NCBI GenBank assembly: GCA_041398025.1
Contig: JAWKVM010000035.1
Location: 26,327 to 90,326, forward strand
Direction: 5' to 3'
Length of the DNA: 64,000 nucleotides
Source of the DNA: JANQPX01 sp041398025
Lineage (GTDB): Bacteria; Pseudomonadota; Alphaproteobacteria; Geminicoccales; Geminicoccaceae
Part shown: positions 33,153 through 43,317 of the stretch, piece after piece
Numbering within the stretch: the stretch's first letter is position 1
Layout of the letters: every line of letters starts with the position of its first letter
Program-made: the position numbers and the translations under genes
Notes under the pieces: model-generated
Seen by the model: only the letters and a program-made list of their open reading frames with translations
Told to the model about the DNA's origin: nothing
Databases searched by the model: none

Positions 33153-33534
33153 TCAGCTCGGCGACCAGTCGAAGCCGGTGGCCAGCATCAGAATTTGGCA
33201 CACTTCCCCGGGGCTGCCCGACCTCGAAACCGCCACCAGCGAGACGTGGCGCGACAGGGTCAGATCTTGCACCGGCTTCAGCACGATGCCGTCCACGATG
33301 GCGGATCGTTCGGGGAGCGCGCATACACCCGTCCCGCCCGCCACCATCTGCTGAATCCAGTCCTCGCGCTCCGACTGCACGCGGAGACAGCCAATCTGAG
33401 CGATTCCTCGAAGAGTGGTTATTCGGCAAGCTTGAAGTTTGGCTTGGGCGGGACATGCCGCTCTGGCGGGCGGCCTCGGTGAAGTTCAGAGTTTCCGTCA
33501 GGGCAGGGAAGTACTTGATTTGGTTGATGTCCAC
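33153..33534 (-). pseudogene. LysR-family regulator with internal deletion
   Basis: The N-terminus MDINQIKYFPALTETLNFTE begins a LysR helix-turn-helix but breaks down after about 30 residues. A second frame (33153-33380) reads the C-terminal part of a LysR effector domain (EREDWIQQMVAGGTGVCALP and LSRHVSLVAVSRSGSP). The dimerisation linker and most of the effector domain are missing. It lies upstream of msrB and may once have regulated it. Confidence 0.65.
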
Positions 33535-33745
33535 CCGAACCGCTCACGCCGGATCAAAATCCGAACCTATATCGCTGCCGGCAGATGATCGTAAATTCAT
33601 CGCCCATGAACGCGCTCAGGCGCCTTCCTGCTCTGAAATCGACAATATGGCTTCGCGTCGGCGGCCTTGTCTTGTCGTGTGCACGATAGGCTAAGAAGCG
33701 GGAAGGTGCCGTTTCCTTGGACCTGCATGGCTAGCCATATGGCCA

Positions 33746-34452
<707 letters not shown>

Positions 34453-34453
<1 letters not shown>

Positions 34454-35220
34454 CAGCGGCTTCCCTGGCCCAGATAGACGCGGCGGACCTCGTCATTGGC
34501 GCGAATGTCGTCGGGCGTGCCCTCGGCCAGGAGCTCTCCATGATGCAGGACGATCAGATGGCTGGAGATGCCCATCACCAGCTTCATCTTGTGCTCGACC
34601 AGCACCACCGTGCGCGCCTCGGCGAGGCTGGTGATGAGCTCCATCATGACGAGCGTCTCCTCCGGGCTCATGCCCGCGGTCGGCTCGTCCAGAAGAAGAA
34701 GGCGCGGGTTGCAGGCGAGCGCCAGGGCGACTTCCAATGCGCGTTGCTCGCCATGGGCAAGGTTGGCGGCAGGGCTCGCCTGCTTGTTCTCCAGGCCGAC
34801 CAGGACGAGCAGTTCGGCGGCTTCCTCGGCCATCGCGGTCAGCGTCGCGCGCGGCGTCCAGATGTCGAAGCGCTTGTGCAGCGCCTGAATGGCGATGCGC
34901 ACGTTTTCGAGCGCGGTCAGCTCGGGGAAGACATTGGTGATCTGGAAGCTTTTGGCGATGCCCAGATGGGCGAATCGATGCTGCGGCGTGCCGGTGATGT
35001 CGCTCCCATCAAACATGATCCGACCGGCGCTTGGCACCAAGGCCCCGGAGATGACGTTGAAGAAGGTACTCTTGCCGGCGCCGTTGGGTCCGATGATCGC
35101 GGTCAGCCGGCCGCGCGGAAAGGAGGCGCTGACGTTCTTCAGCGCCATGAAGCCGCCGAAACTCCTGGAAATGCCCTCGGTGCGCAGGATGTCGCCGCCT
35201 GCCACGTCGACGCCGCTCAT
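34453..35220 (-). CDS. livG: Branched-chain-type ABC transporter ATPase LivG
   Basis: A 255-residue ATPase. Walker A is GPNGAGKST with Lys50, the signature region is NLAHGEQRALEVALALA (LAHGEQ, typical of LivG), and Walker B is LLLLDEPTAGMSPEE. The start at 35220 overlaps the livM stop (ATGA). A longer upstream frame is only the other reading of livM. The C-terminal DEVRRVYLG is the LivG ending. Confidence 0.92.
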
Positions 35221-36203
35221 CGGGACAGCCAGTGCAGCAGCGAGCCCCAGATGCCGCGCGGGAAGAACAGCACGAAGATCATGAAGATGGCGCCGAGGAA
35301 CAATTGCCAGTGGGTGGTCATGAGGGTGATGACGTCTTCCAGGATCAGGAACGCCATGGCGCCGACGAACGGGCCGAAGAACGTGCCCATGCCGCCGAGC
35401 AGCGCCATCATCACGGCGAGACCGGATTGGTGATAGTGGAGGGTCTCGATCGGCACGACAGAGAGGTGAATGGCACTCAGCCCACCGGCGAGGCCGCAGA
35501 AGAAGCCGGACAGCACGAAGGCGGCCCATTTGGTCAGACGGACATTGTAGCCGCAGGCGGCGGCCCGGTTCTCGTTTTCGCGGATCGCCTCCAGCACCGC
35601 GCCGAATGGCGAGTTCAGGATGCGGGAGAAGAAAAAGATCGCGAGCGCGGCGAAGGCGAGGATCACGTAATACTTGCCGAGCGGATTGCGCATCATGTCG
35701 ATCGAGGCGCCGGCGATGTCGATGCCGCGGACGGAAATGCCGGTGAGGCCGTCCTCGCCGCCCGAATAGTCCTCCATCTGATAGACGAGGTAGTAGACGC
35801 ACTGGGCGAGCGCCAGCGTGACCATGGCGAAGTAGATGCCGCGCGTGCGGATCGCGAGGCCGCCGATGATCATGGCGGCGAGGCCCGAGAGCAGCACGCC
35901 TAAGAAAATTGCGAGCAGCCATGGCACGCCGAAATGCACCATGGCGATGCCGGTGCCATAGGCGCCGACGCCGAAAAACGCGGCATGGCCGAACGACAGG
36001 ACCCCGAGATAGCCGAATACCAGATTGAAGCCGAGCGCATAGAGACCGTAGATCACGACGTCGGTCGCCAGCGCCTCATACGGCATGAGCAGCGGGAAGA
36101 TCAGGAGGAAAAGCAGCACGGCGGCGACGCGATGCTCGGCGACGACGTCCAGCCAGCGGCGCAGAGCGGGAACCGCGATCGGAGCCTCGGCCGGTGCCTT
36201 CAT
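35217..36203 (-). CDS. livM: Branched-chain-type ABC transporter permease LivM
   Basis: A 328-residue permease with about nine helices. The family landmarks GLYALGFNLVFGYLGVLSFGHAAFFGVGAY and IRENENRAAACGYN (coupling helix) are present, as is the PFVGAMAFLILEDV segment. It pairs with LivH. It overlaps livH and livG by four bases on each side. Confidence 0.92.
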   Translation of the reverse strand: MKAPAEAPIAVPALRRWLDVVAEHRVAAVLLFLLIFPLLMPYEALATDVVIYGLYALGFNLVFGYLGVLSFGHAAFFGVGAYGTGIAMVHFGVPWLLAIFLGVLLSGLAAMIIGGLAIRTRGIYFAMVTLALAQCVYYLVYQMEDYSGGEDGLTGISVRGIDIAGASIDMMRNPLGKYYVILAFAALAIFFFSRILNSPFGAVLEAIRENENRAAACGYNVRLTKWAAFVLSGFFCGLAGGLSAIHLSVVPIETLHYHQSGLAVMMALLGGMGTFFGPFVGAMAFLILEDVITLMTTHWQLFLGAIFMIFVLFFPRGIWGSLLHWLSR

Positions 36204-37084
36204 CCCATCAGCCCCTTCTGGCCAAACAATCCCTGCGGGCGGACGAGGAGAACGGCGGCCATGAGGACGAACATGGAAAGGTCGGCAAGATCCGGCCAGA
36301 ACAGCGATGTGAGCGCGACGGTGACGCCCACGAGCAGGCCGGCGACCACCGCGCCCACCAGCGAGCCCATGCCGCCGACGACGGTGACGACGAAGGCCTC
36401 GACCAGCACGGTCGAGCCCATGTCCGGGATGACGCTGCGGATCGGGGCGGACAGGACGCCGGCGAGCCCGGCGATGCCCGTGCCGATGGCGAAGACGATC
36501 AGCCAGACCTTGGCGATATCGATGCCCAGCACCCGGGCGATCTCCGGGTCGCGCGCGCCGGCGCGAATGATCAGCCCATAGGACGTCTTCTCCATGAACA
36601 GCCAGAGCGCCAGCACCAGGAGTGCTGTGATCGCGATCAGGAACAGCCGATAGCGCGGGAAATAGCCGACGCCGATATCGACCGCGCCGCCAAGGGCGGC
36701 CGGCATGTCGAACGGCATGCCCTCAAGACCGAAGATGATGCGCACCAGCTCGACCAGCACGAGACCGAGCCCGAAGGTCAGGAGCAGGGGATAGTCGATG
36801 CCCCGGCCGTAGAGAGGCCGGATCAAAAAGCGCTCCACGCCGAGCCCGAGCCCGCCGACCAGGATCGGCACCAGCAGCAAGGCGAGCCAGAAATTGCCGG
36901 TGAGGCCGAGGACGAACACGCCGACATAGGCGCCGATCATGTAGAAAGCGCCATGGGCGAAATTCACCACGGTCAGCAGGCCGAAAATGAGGGACAGGCC
37001 GACCGCGAACAGCACAAGGACGGAGCCGAGCGCCAGGCCGGTGAAAAGCTGGAGCGCCAAAAGATCGGGGGTGATGCCGCTCAT
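36200..37084 (-). CDS. livH: Branched-chain-type ABC transporter permease LivH
   Basis: A 294-residue permease with about eight helices. It begins LLALQLFTGLALGSVLVLFAVGLSLIFGLLTVVNFAHGAFYM, the LivH opening. The coupling segment RAGARDPEIARVLGID and the C-terminal LLVRPQGLFG are present. It follows the solute-binding protein after a gap of 108 bases that holds a hairpin. Confidence 0.92.
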   Translation of the reverse strand: MSGITPDLLALQLFTGLALGSVLVLFAVGLSLIFGLLTVVNFAHGAFYMIGAYVGVFVLGLTGNFWLALLLVPILVGGLGLGVERFLIRPLYGRGIDYPLLLTFGLGLVLVELVRIIFGLEGMPFDMPAALGGAVDIGVGYFPRYRLFLIAITALLVLALWLFMEKTSYGLIIRAGARDPEIARVLGIDIAKVWLIVFAIGTGIAGLAGVLSAPIRSVIPDMGSTVLVEAFVVTVVGGMGSLVGAVVAGLLVGVTVALTSLFWPDLADLSMFVLMAAVLLVRPQGLFGQKGLMG

Positions 37085-37152
37085 TGTGTCTGTCTGTTAC
37101 CTTCCAGCATTCTGATTGGGCCGGCAGTCGAAGAAAAAGCGGGCAGGGCAAA

Positions 37153-37179
37153 CGCCGCTCCCCGAAACGAGGAGCGGCG
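37153..37179 (-). terminator. Hairpin between binding protein and livH
   Basis: CGCCGCTCC and GGAGCGGCG form a perfect 9-bp stem with a 9-base loop just after the binding-protein stop. No long T run follows on the minus strand. It most likely stabilises or partly terminates the upstream transcript, so that the binding protein is made in excess of the channel. Confidence 0.55.
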
Positions 37180-37192
37180 CGTCAGAAAAAAA

Positions 37193-38455
37193 TCAGGCGT
37201 GGCCAAGCTCGGCGCAGGTCCGAAGCGTGGCTTCATCGGGCTTTTCCTCATGCACGACCTTGAACACGTCGTATTCGTCAGCCTGGTCTGCCTCGTCCTT
37301 GCTCTCGATGATGTAGACCGACTGCACCGACTGGTGATCGCAGGTCCGGTAATATTGCTCGCCCTTGTAGAGGTCGTATTTGAGTTCCTCCATCGCGGCG
37401 ATCACCGCATCGGCCTCGGTGCTGCCGGCCGCCTTGACCGCCTGCAGCAGGGCGCCGACGCCGGCATAGCCGTAGGCGCCGTAGTCCGAGGGCGGGGCGC
37501 CGTCATGGAGATCGCGATAGGCCTGGTTGAACGCCTTGGCGGAGGCGACGTCGTTCTCGATGCCCCAATAGAAATTGGTGCCGCCGATCACGCCCGAATA
37601 GGCTTCCGCCCCACCGGCGCGGCGCTGATTGTACAGGAGCGCCGGCGCCACCATGCGCATCTGCTCCTTCATGCCGAAGTCCATGCTCTGCTTCAGCGAG
37701 TTCATCTGGTCATAGCCGAAATTGCAAAGGCAGAGCACATCCGGCTTGGCGGCGAGGATGCGGGGCAGGAAGGTCGAGTAGTCCTTGGTCGCGAGCGGAT
37801 GTTCGACCTCGGCGACGATCTCGATGCCATGGGGCTCGCCGGCAAGCTTGAAGCCCCGCGCCATCTCGTGGCCATAGGCGTAGTCTGCGATCAGAAAGGC
37901 GACGCGCTTGCCTTCGTTGGGAAAGACGTAGCGGCCGACGGCACCAGCGGTCATATGCGGGTTCATCGCCTCGTGGAAGGTGTACTTCGAAAAATGCTCG
38001 GCCTCGTTGATGGCATCCGACTGCGAGATCGAGACATAGGGGACGCCGCGATCCCTGCAGATGGTGTTGACCGCGAGCTGCACCGAGGCGGAGAGCGAGC
38101 CGACGACGAACTGCACCTTGTCGTTCTCGATCAGCTCCTGGGTGCGCTTGGCGGCTTCGCCGGATTTGAGCTTGTCGTCGCGGATCAGGAGCTCGGCCAT
38201 GCGCCCGTCCAGACCGCCGGCGGCGTTGAAGGCATCCACGGCTATCTGCGCGCAGCGCGCCTGCTCGTTGGCCTCCGAGCCATAGGGGCCGGTGAGCGGC
38301 ACGGGAAAGCCGATCTTGATGGTCTCATCGGCCGCGCGCGCGATCTTGAACAGGAACGGGCTGGCGGCAAGGGCCGTGCTGCCCGCAGCCGCGGTCTTGA
38401 TGAGACGCCGGCGGCTGACGCCCGCCGGGCTTTTCTTGACGTCATGGAAACGCAT
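37193..38455 (-). CDS. Liv-type periplasmic substrate-binding protein
   Basis: A 420-residue exported protein with a Tat leader (SRRRLIKTAAAGSTALAAS, cleavage near 41). The mature part is a type 1 periplasmic binding fold of the amide/branched-chain group. It opens IKIGFPVPLTGPYG and has AQIAVDAFNAAGGLDGR and FVVGSLSASVQLAVN. Relatives bind amides, urea or aromatic compounds as well as amino acids. Since it stands between a molybdenum hydroxylase and LivHMGF, the ligand is probably the hydroxylase substrate. Three Cys residues in the mature part are unusual for this family. Confidence 0.88.
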   Translation of the reverse strand: MRFHDVKKSPAGVSRRRLIKTAAAGSTALAASPFLFKIARAADETIKIGFPVPLTGPYGSEANEQARCAQIAVDAFNAAGGLDGRMAELLIRDDKLKSGEAAKRTQELIENDKVQFVVGSLSASVQLAVNTICRDRGVPYVSISQSDAINEAEHFSKYTFHEAMNPHMTAGAVGRYVFPNEGKRVAFLIADYAYGHEMARGFKLAGEPHGIEIVAEVEHPLATKDYSTFLPRILAAKPDVLCLCNFGYDQMNSLKQSMDFGMKEQMRMVAPALLYNQRRAGGAEAYSGVIGGTNFYWGIENDVASAKAFNQAYRDLHDGAPPSDYGAYGYAGVGALLQAVKAAGSTEADAVIAAMEELKYDLYKGEQYYRTCDHQSVQSVYIIESKDEADQADEYDVFKVVHEEKPDEATLRTCAELGHA

Positions 38456-38504
38456 TTTTCTTCTCCCTGCTTATATCGTCGTTCGTCAATTGTCCGGGCC
38501 TTCG

Positions 38505-40913
38505 TCAGGTCCCGGCCGATTTTTCACGGATCGGAATCTTGCCCAGCGCCCTCAAGATCTTGTCGGGCGTGAACGGCATATCGGATAGCGTCACCTCGAA
38601 GGGGCTGAGCGCATCGTTGATGGCGTTCATGATGGCGGCCGGCGCACCGGCCGTGCCTGCCTCGCCGACGCCCTTGGCGCCCAGCTCCGACGTGCCGGTC
38701 GGCGTTTCCACGTGCAGCACCTCGATGTCCGGCATCTCGGCCGCCATCGGCAGGAGATAGTCGGCGAGCGAGCCGTTCAGGAGCTGGCCCTCGGCGTTGT
38801 AGAGGCATTCCTCGTAGAGCGCGGGACCGATGCCCTGGACCACGCCGCCGCGGGTCTGCTCGGCCACCAGCTTCGGGTTGATCACCCGGCCGCAATCCTC
38901 GACCACCCAGTATTTCAAAAGCCTGACGATGCCGGTCTCGGCGTCCACCTCCAGATGGCAGGCATGGGCGGCGTTGGTGAACACGAACGGATAGCCTCGC
39001 TGGGTGTAGTGCCGGGTCGCGATGAGCTCCGGCTGCACGTCCTTGGGCAGGGTGTCGCCGCGGAAATAGGCGATTCGGCCGAGCTCGGCGAGCGGCATGC
39101 GCTCGACGCCGCTTGCATCATCGACCACGGCGCCGTCGCGCACATCCAGATCGACCGGCTTGGCCTGGAGGATGGTCGCCGCCAGCTCGAGAATGTTTTG
39201 CCTCAGCGCCTTGCCGGCCTGGAGCGCCGCCTCGCCGCCGATGCCGGCACCGCGCGACGCCCAGGTGCCGCCGCCATAGGGCACCAGGTCGGTATCGCCG
39301 GTGATCACCCGCACCTTGTCGATGGGCACGCCGACCGCGGTCGCGGCGATCTGGGCGATGATGGTTTCGGTGCCCTGGCCCTGCTCGGTCACGCCGGTAG
39401 TCGCGGTGATGCCGCCGGTCGGGTCCAGGCGCAGGGTGCAGCCGTCCTGGGACGCGATTCGCGCCCCGCCGACGCCGTAGAACGCCGGGCTCGGATTGGT
39501 CACCTCGATCAGGCTGGCGAAGCCGATGCCCCGATAGGTTTTTCCGGCGCGCAACGCGTTCTGCTCGGCGCGAAGGCCGGCATAGTCCATGGCCTCCACC
39601 AGCTTCTCCAGGCAGGCCTGGTGGGACTGGCGCTCGTAAATGGCGCCGGACGGCGAGGTATAAGGGTAGGCGTCCTCGGGGATGAAGCTTCGTCGGCGCA
39701 CGGCCACCGGATCGAGCCCGAGTTTTCGCGCGCCGAGATCCATCAGATGCTCGCCGACCGCGACCGCGATCGGATGGCCGACGCCCCGATATTGGCACAT
39801 GACGTTCTTGTTCTGGAACACCACCTTGCCGTCGACGCGGTAGTGGGCATGCCGGTACGGCCCGCCGGTCAGGTTGACCACCTGGTTGAGCTCGATGCCG
39901 CTGGTGCGCGGGTAGACCGAGAACGGCCCGATGCCGGTGACGTCCTCCATGTCGATCGCGAGCAGCTCGCCCTCGGCGCTGAACGCGGCGCGCGCCTTGA
40001 CCTTGTGATCGCGGGCATGGATGTCGGTGACGAAGCTCTCCAGCCGGTCGGCGACGAACTTGACCGGGCGCCCGAGCTTCACCGCGATCGCGCCCGCCGC
40101 CATCTCGTCGGCATAGGTGTGGATCTTGATGCCGAAGGAGCCGCCGACATCCCTGCAGACCACCCGGACCCTGTCCTCGTCGAGCCCGAGATGGCGGGCA
40201 TAGAGGTTCTTCGACATGTGCGGGCATTGCACCGACATGTGGAGCGTGAGCTGGCCATCCGCGGGGTTGTAGTCACAGACGATCGAGCGCGGCTCGAGGG
40301 TGACGCCGGTGTGGCGGTTGAAATGGAAGCTGTCCTCGACCACCGCCGCAGCGCTGGCGAAGACGGCATCGACCTCGCCGGTGTCGAGAACCCGGTGAAA
40401 GCAGAGATTGTCGCGCAGCTCTGGGTGAATCACCGGGGTCGCCGGATCGAGCGCGGTCATCATGTCGGTGACCGGCGGCAGCTCCTCATAGGCGACCGTC
40501 ACCCGCTCGGCGGCGTCCTCGGCGATCGCCCGCGAGGTGGCGGCGACGGCGACGATCGGCTCTCCCTGGGAGAAGACCTTGCCGTCGGCGAGCGGCCACT
40601 GCTCGGCGGACTTGATGCCCTTCAAATGATCGAGCACGCCGACCCAGGGCGTGATCCGGTCCTTGAGGTCGTCCATGGTGAAGACGCCGACCACACCGGG
40701 CATGGTGCGCGCCTCCTCCGTGTCGACCGCCTTGATCTCGGCATGGGCATAGGGGCTGCGGTGGAAGGCGAGATGCACCATGCGCGGCAGGTCGATGTCG
40801 TCGACATAGCTGCCCCGCCCCTCCACCAGCCGCCGGGCATTCGGCCGCGGCACCGCTCGACCGATATAGGAGTTCGGGCGGTCGAGCGAGGAAATGGGCC
40901 CGGGCTCGGTCAT
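38505..40913 (-). CDS. Molybdopterin-binding large subunit of a xanthine-oxidase-family hydroxylase
   Basis: An 802-residue large subunit of a CoxL-like enzyme. It starts IGRAVPRPNARRLVEGRGSY. Molybdenum-cofactor segments include GGSFGIK, QGQGTETII and the catalytic Glu in GAKGVGEAGT near residue 745. The active-site loop reads QYRGVGHP, where true CO dehydrogenase form I has a Cys (AYRCSFR). It is therefore a form II-type or N-heterocycle/aldehyde-type hydroxylase, not a proven CO dehydrogenase. It works in the cytoplasm with the FeS and FAD subunits encoded just upstream, and overlaps the FeS gene (ATGA). Confidence 0.9.
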   Translation of the reverse strand: MTEPGPISSLDRPNSYIGRAVPRPNARRLVEGRGSYVDDIDLPRMVHLAFHRSPYAHAEIKAVDTEEARTMPGVVGVFTMDDLKDRITPWVGVLDHLKGIKSAEQWPLADGKVFSQGEPIVAVAATSRAIAEDAAERVTVAYEELPPVTDMMTALDPATPVIHPELRDNLCFHRVLDTGEVDAVFASAAAVVEDSFHFNRHTGVTLEPRSIVCDYNPADGQLTLHMSVQCPHMSKNLYARHLGLDEDRVRVVCRDVGGSFGIKIHTYADEMAAGAIAVKLGRPVKFVADRLESFVTDIHARDHKVKARAAFSAEGELLAIDMEDVTGIGPFSVYPRTSGIELNQVVNLTGGPYRHAHYRVDGKVVFQNKNVMCQYRGVGHPIAVAVGEHLMDLGARKLGLDPVAVRRRSFIPEDAYPYTSPSGAIYERQSHQACLEKLVEAMDYAGLRAEQNALRAGKTYRGIGFASLIEVTNPSPAFYGVGGARIASQDGCTLRLDPTGGITATTGVTEQGQGTETIIAQIAATAVGVPIDKVRVITGDTDLVPYGGGTWASRGAGIGGEAALQAGKALRQNILELAATILQAKPVDLDVRDGAVVDDASGVERMPLAELGRIAYFRGDTLPKDVQPELIATRHYTQRGYPFVFTNAAHACHLEVDAETGIVRLLKYWVVEDCGRVINPKLVAEQTRGGVVQGIGPALYEECLYNAEGQLLNGSLADYLLPMAAEMPDIEVLHVETPTGTSELGAKGVGEAGTAGAPAAIMNAINDALSPFEVTLSDMPFTPDKILRALGKIPIREKSAGT

Positions 40914-41398
40914 GATCCTTGCCCCGCCCTGCGTTTTGCCACCTGCTCAACCGCGTCGACGATCGCCTGATAGCCGGTGCAGCGGCAGTAATTGCCCGAA
41001 AGGTGCTCGCGAATCGCCTGGCGCGACGGGGTGGCCCGGTGACGCAGCAGCTCGTCCGCGGCGAGCAGCATGCCAGGCGTACAGAATCCGCATTGCAGCG
41101 CGTTGTTGTCGATGAAGGCGTCCTGCAGATCGCGGAGCCGGCCGCTATCCGTCGCGCCTTCGATCGTCTCGACCGCGAGGCCGTCGCACTGCACGGCGAG
41201 AATCAGGCAGCCGCGCGCGGTACGACCGTCGACCCGGACCGTGCAGGCGCCACACACGCCGTGCTCGCAGCCGACATGGGTGCCCTTCAGCCCCTCGGCG
41301 CGCAGGAAATCGGCAAGGCTCATCCTGGGCTCGACGGCGGCGGTCATCGGCTCGCCGTTGACGGTGACGGTGATGGTGATGGTGAGACGGGTGCTCAC
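40910..41398 (-). CDS. [2Fe-2S] small subunit of the molybdenum hydroxylase
   Basis: A 162-residue electron-transfer subunit. The plant-type cluster is bound by Cys44, Cys49, Cys52 and Cys64 (GCEHGVCGAC) and the second cluster by Cys103, Cys106, Cys138 and Cys140 (CGFC and CRC). The start is a GTG (41398) that overlaps the FAD-subunit stop as GTGA. The first 12 residues are unusually Thr/Ile-rich. It relays electrons from the molybdenum site to FAD. Confidence 0.92.
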   Translation of the reverse strand: MSTRLTITITVTVNGEPMTAAVEPRMSLADFLRAEGLKGTHVGCEHGVCGACTVRVDGRTARGCLILAVQCDGLAVETIEGATDSGRLRDLQDAFIDNNALQCGFCTPGMLLAADELLRHRATPSRQAIREHLSGNYCRCTGYQAIVDAVEQVAKRRAGQGS

Positions 41399-42270
41399 GG
41401 CAGGGCGCCTTGATCGACGAAGGCGGCGAGCGCCCGCCTTGCCAGCACCTGCATCATCGCGAGCTTGGCGCCGCTCGAGGTGGTGAGATCGTCGAAGGGC
41501 TCGATCTCATCGGCGATGGCCGTGGACACGGTATCGGCAACCGCGTCGATGTCGGCGATCGCAGCACCTTCCAGGATCTGCTCCGCCTTCATCGCCCGGA
41601 TCGGGGTCGCGCCGATCGCGAAGAAGGCGAGCCGGACATGGGTCAGACGCTCGTCCTCCACCGCCGCCCCGGCAGCGAGGCCTGCCATGGCATAGTCGCC
41701 CTGGCGCCGGGCGAACTCGTCGAAGAAGCAGAGGCCCGTCGGCTCCATCATCGGCACATCAATGGACAGAAGAATTTCGTCTTTGCGCAGATTGGTGCTG
41801 TAAATCCCTTGAAAAAATTCCAAGGCGGTCACCGTCCGTTGCCCAGACGGGCCTTGAATGTCGAAGCTCGCATCGAGAGCGAGAGCGCAGGCGGGCAGCT
41901 CGGCCGCGGGATCGGCATGGCAGAGCGAACCGCCGATCGTGCCCCGATTGCGGATGGCCGGATGGGCGATATGCGGCAGGGCGCGCGCGATCAGCGGCGC
42001 GTGCTCCTCGACCTCGACGGCATCGAGCAGCTCGGCATGGCGGCAAAGGGCGCCGATGCGCAGCCGGCCGTCCACGACCTCCAGGCGGCGAAGGTCCGCA
42101 AGGCCGGCGATGTCGATCAGGATCTCGGGCACGGCGAGACGCATGGCCATGGCGGGGATCAGGCTCTGTCCGCCCGCCAGGATGCGGGCGTTGTCGCCAT
42201 GCGCAGCCAGCACGGCGAAGACGTCGCTCAATGTCTCGGCTCGGACATAGTCGAAGGACGTCGGCTTCAA
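41395..42270 (-). CDS. FAD-binding medium subunit of the molybdenum hydroxylase
   Basis: A 291-residue CoxM-like subunit. The FAD-binding signatures ILAGGQSLIPAM (about 31-42) and RNRGTIGGSLCHADPAAELPA (about 107-127) are intact. The CO dehydrogenase flavoprotein C-terminal domain follows. It is the first gene of the eight-gene leftward operon, with the divergent TetR gene 131 bases away. The order FAD, FeS, molybdenum subunit is usual for this class. Confidence 0.92.
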   Translation of the reverse strand: MKPTSFDYVRAETLSDVFAVLAAHGDNARILAGGQSLIPAMAMRLAVPEILIDIAGLADLRRLEVVDGRLRIGALCRHAELLDAVEVEEHAPLIARALPHIAHPAIRNRGTIGGSLCHADPAAELPACALALDASFDIQGPSGQRTVTALEFFQGIYSTNLRKDEILLSIDVPMMEPTGLCFFDEFARRQGDYAMAGLAAGAAVEDERLTHVRLAFFAIGATPIRAMKAEQILEGAAIADIDAVADTVSTAIADEIEPFDDLTTSSGAKLAMMQVLARRALAAFVDQGALP

Positions 42271-42292
42271 GCCCGCCTCTCCCGATTTTTAT

Positions 42293-42306
42293 TTATCGTT
42301 TGATAA
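42293..42306. promoter_or_regulatory. Palindromic operator candidate between tetR and the hydroxylase operon
   Basis: TTATCGTTTGATAA: TTATC and GATAA arms around a 4-base spacer in an AT-rich patch, 23 bases from the FAD-subunit start and about 95 from tetR. The position and symmetry suit a TetR operator controlling both directions. Confidence 0.5.
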
Positions 42307-42401
42307 TTAAATCGCTTGATCCCAGGCTTGTCAATTCTCCAGGATGGCGGCAGGCCTGCCTGTCATGTGAAAACGGTGCGGGAGCGACGGCGGCGGGAAC
42401 G

Positions 42402-43085
42402 ATGAGCGACAGCACAGTCCGATCGGCGGGCAGGCGCAAGCCCAGGAAGGCGAGGCGCATGGGCCCCAAAGCGCGCGAGGCGCTGATCGTCGAGGAAGCG
42501 ACCAACTTCTTCGCGGAGCAGGGTTTCGAGGGCAAGACCCGCGACCTGTCCAAGCGCCTGGGCGTCACCCAGCCGCTCCTCTATCGGTATTTTCCGAGCA
42601 AGGAGAGCCTGATCGAGCGGGTCTATCAGGACGTCTACGTCAAGCGCTGGGATCCCGAATGGGGCGGTCTGATCACGGACCGGAGCCGGCCGCTCGCGGA
42701 TCGCCTGATCGCGTTCTACAAAGCCTATGCCGGCGCCATCTACGACTTCGTCTGGGTGCGGATTTTCCTGTATTCAGGCCTGAAGGGCGTCGACATCAAC
42801 GACCGCTATCTCGCCATCGTGAAGGACAAGGTCCTGCTGCCGGTCTGCGCCGAGCTGCGTCACGAAAGCGGCCTGCCCTCACCCGACACCCTGCCGATCG
42901 GCGCCGAGGAACTCGAGCTCGCCTGGAGCCTGCACGGGATGTTCTTCTACCGGGCCGTCCGCCATTTCGCCTATGGCCTGCCCATCGCGGAAAACACCGA
43001 TCAGGCGATCGAGAACGATGTCCGCCTCTTCCTCGCCGGCGCGCCGGTGGTTCATCGGGGCATCATCGAGCGCGCATCGACTTGA
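42402..43085 (+). CDS. TetR-family regulator of the hydroxylase-Liv operon
   Basis: A 227-residue repressor. A basic N-terminal tail is followed by the helix-turn-helix (about 30-75; EEATNFFAEQGFEGKTRD, LGVTQPLLYRYFPSKESLIE) and a helical ligand domain (80-227) with many aromatics (YAGAIYDFVWVRIFLYSG) that could contact an aromatic ligand. The start at 42402 has GGGAA 4 bases upstream. Divergent placement over a palindromic gap makes the hydroxylase/transporter operon its likely target and that operon's substrate its likely inducer. Confidence 0.88.
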   Translation: MSDSTVRSAGRRKPRKARRMGPKAREALIVEEATNFFAEQGFEGKTRDLSKRLGVTQPLLYRYFPSKESLIERVYQDVYVKRWDPEWGGLITDRSRPLADRLIAFYKAYAGAIYDFVWVRIFLYSGLKGVDINDRYLAIVKDKVLLPVCAELRHESGLPSPDTLPIGAEELELAWSLHGMFFYRAVRHFAYGLPIAENTDQAIENDVRLFLAGAPVVHRGIIERAST

Positions 43086-43212
43086 CGCGCCACGCCCCGC
43101 CAAGTTGACGTCGTTCCGCTTGGGTGGTGACCTGGTCCCCGGAAGCTCCGCCAGTTTGCTGTGGAGTCCGTCGCCGATCGGGAGCTGCCGCTTCTTTGGG
43201 TCTGGTTGTCAT

Positions 43213-43317
43213 GCGACTTTTCGGGCAATCAACGCCGAACTTGGTGACGGGGCCGAGTTCACGAACGGACGGCATCTGACGGCTTGGGCGGGGCTTGCGT
43301 CTACGCAACGATCCCGA
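43213..43317 (+). mobile_element. Scrap of an IS110-family transposase
   Basis: About 35 codons read AINAELGDGAEFTNGRHLTA followed by WAGLASTQRSR. This matches the IS116/IS110/IS902 domain signature (GDG..F.NGR...AW.GL.P.Q). No other part of the transposase is present. It marks one border of the acdR/acdS segment. Confidence 0.65.

Noticed and set aside
36194..40970. Two plus-strand open frames of 750-790 codons
   Set aside because: They mirror the livH/binding-protein and molybdenum-subunit genes and show no domain or signal; GC-rich third positions keep the antisense frame open.
38505..42270. Naming the cluster coxMSL for aerobic CO dehydrogenase
   Set aside because: The active-site loop is QYRGVGHP without the catalytic Cys of form I, so CO oxidation is not supported.
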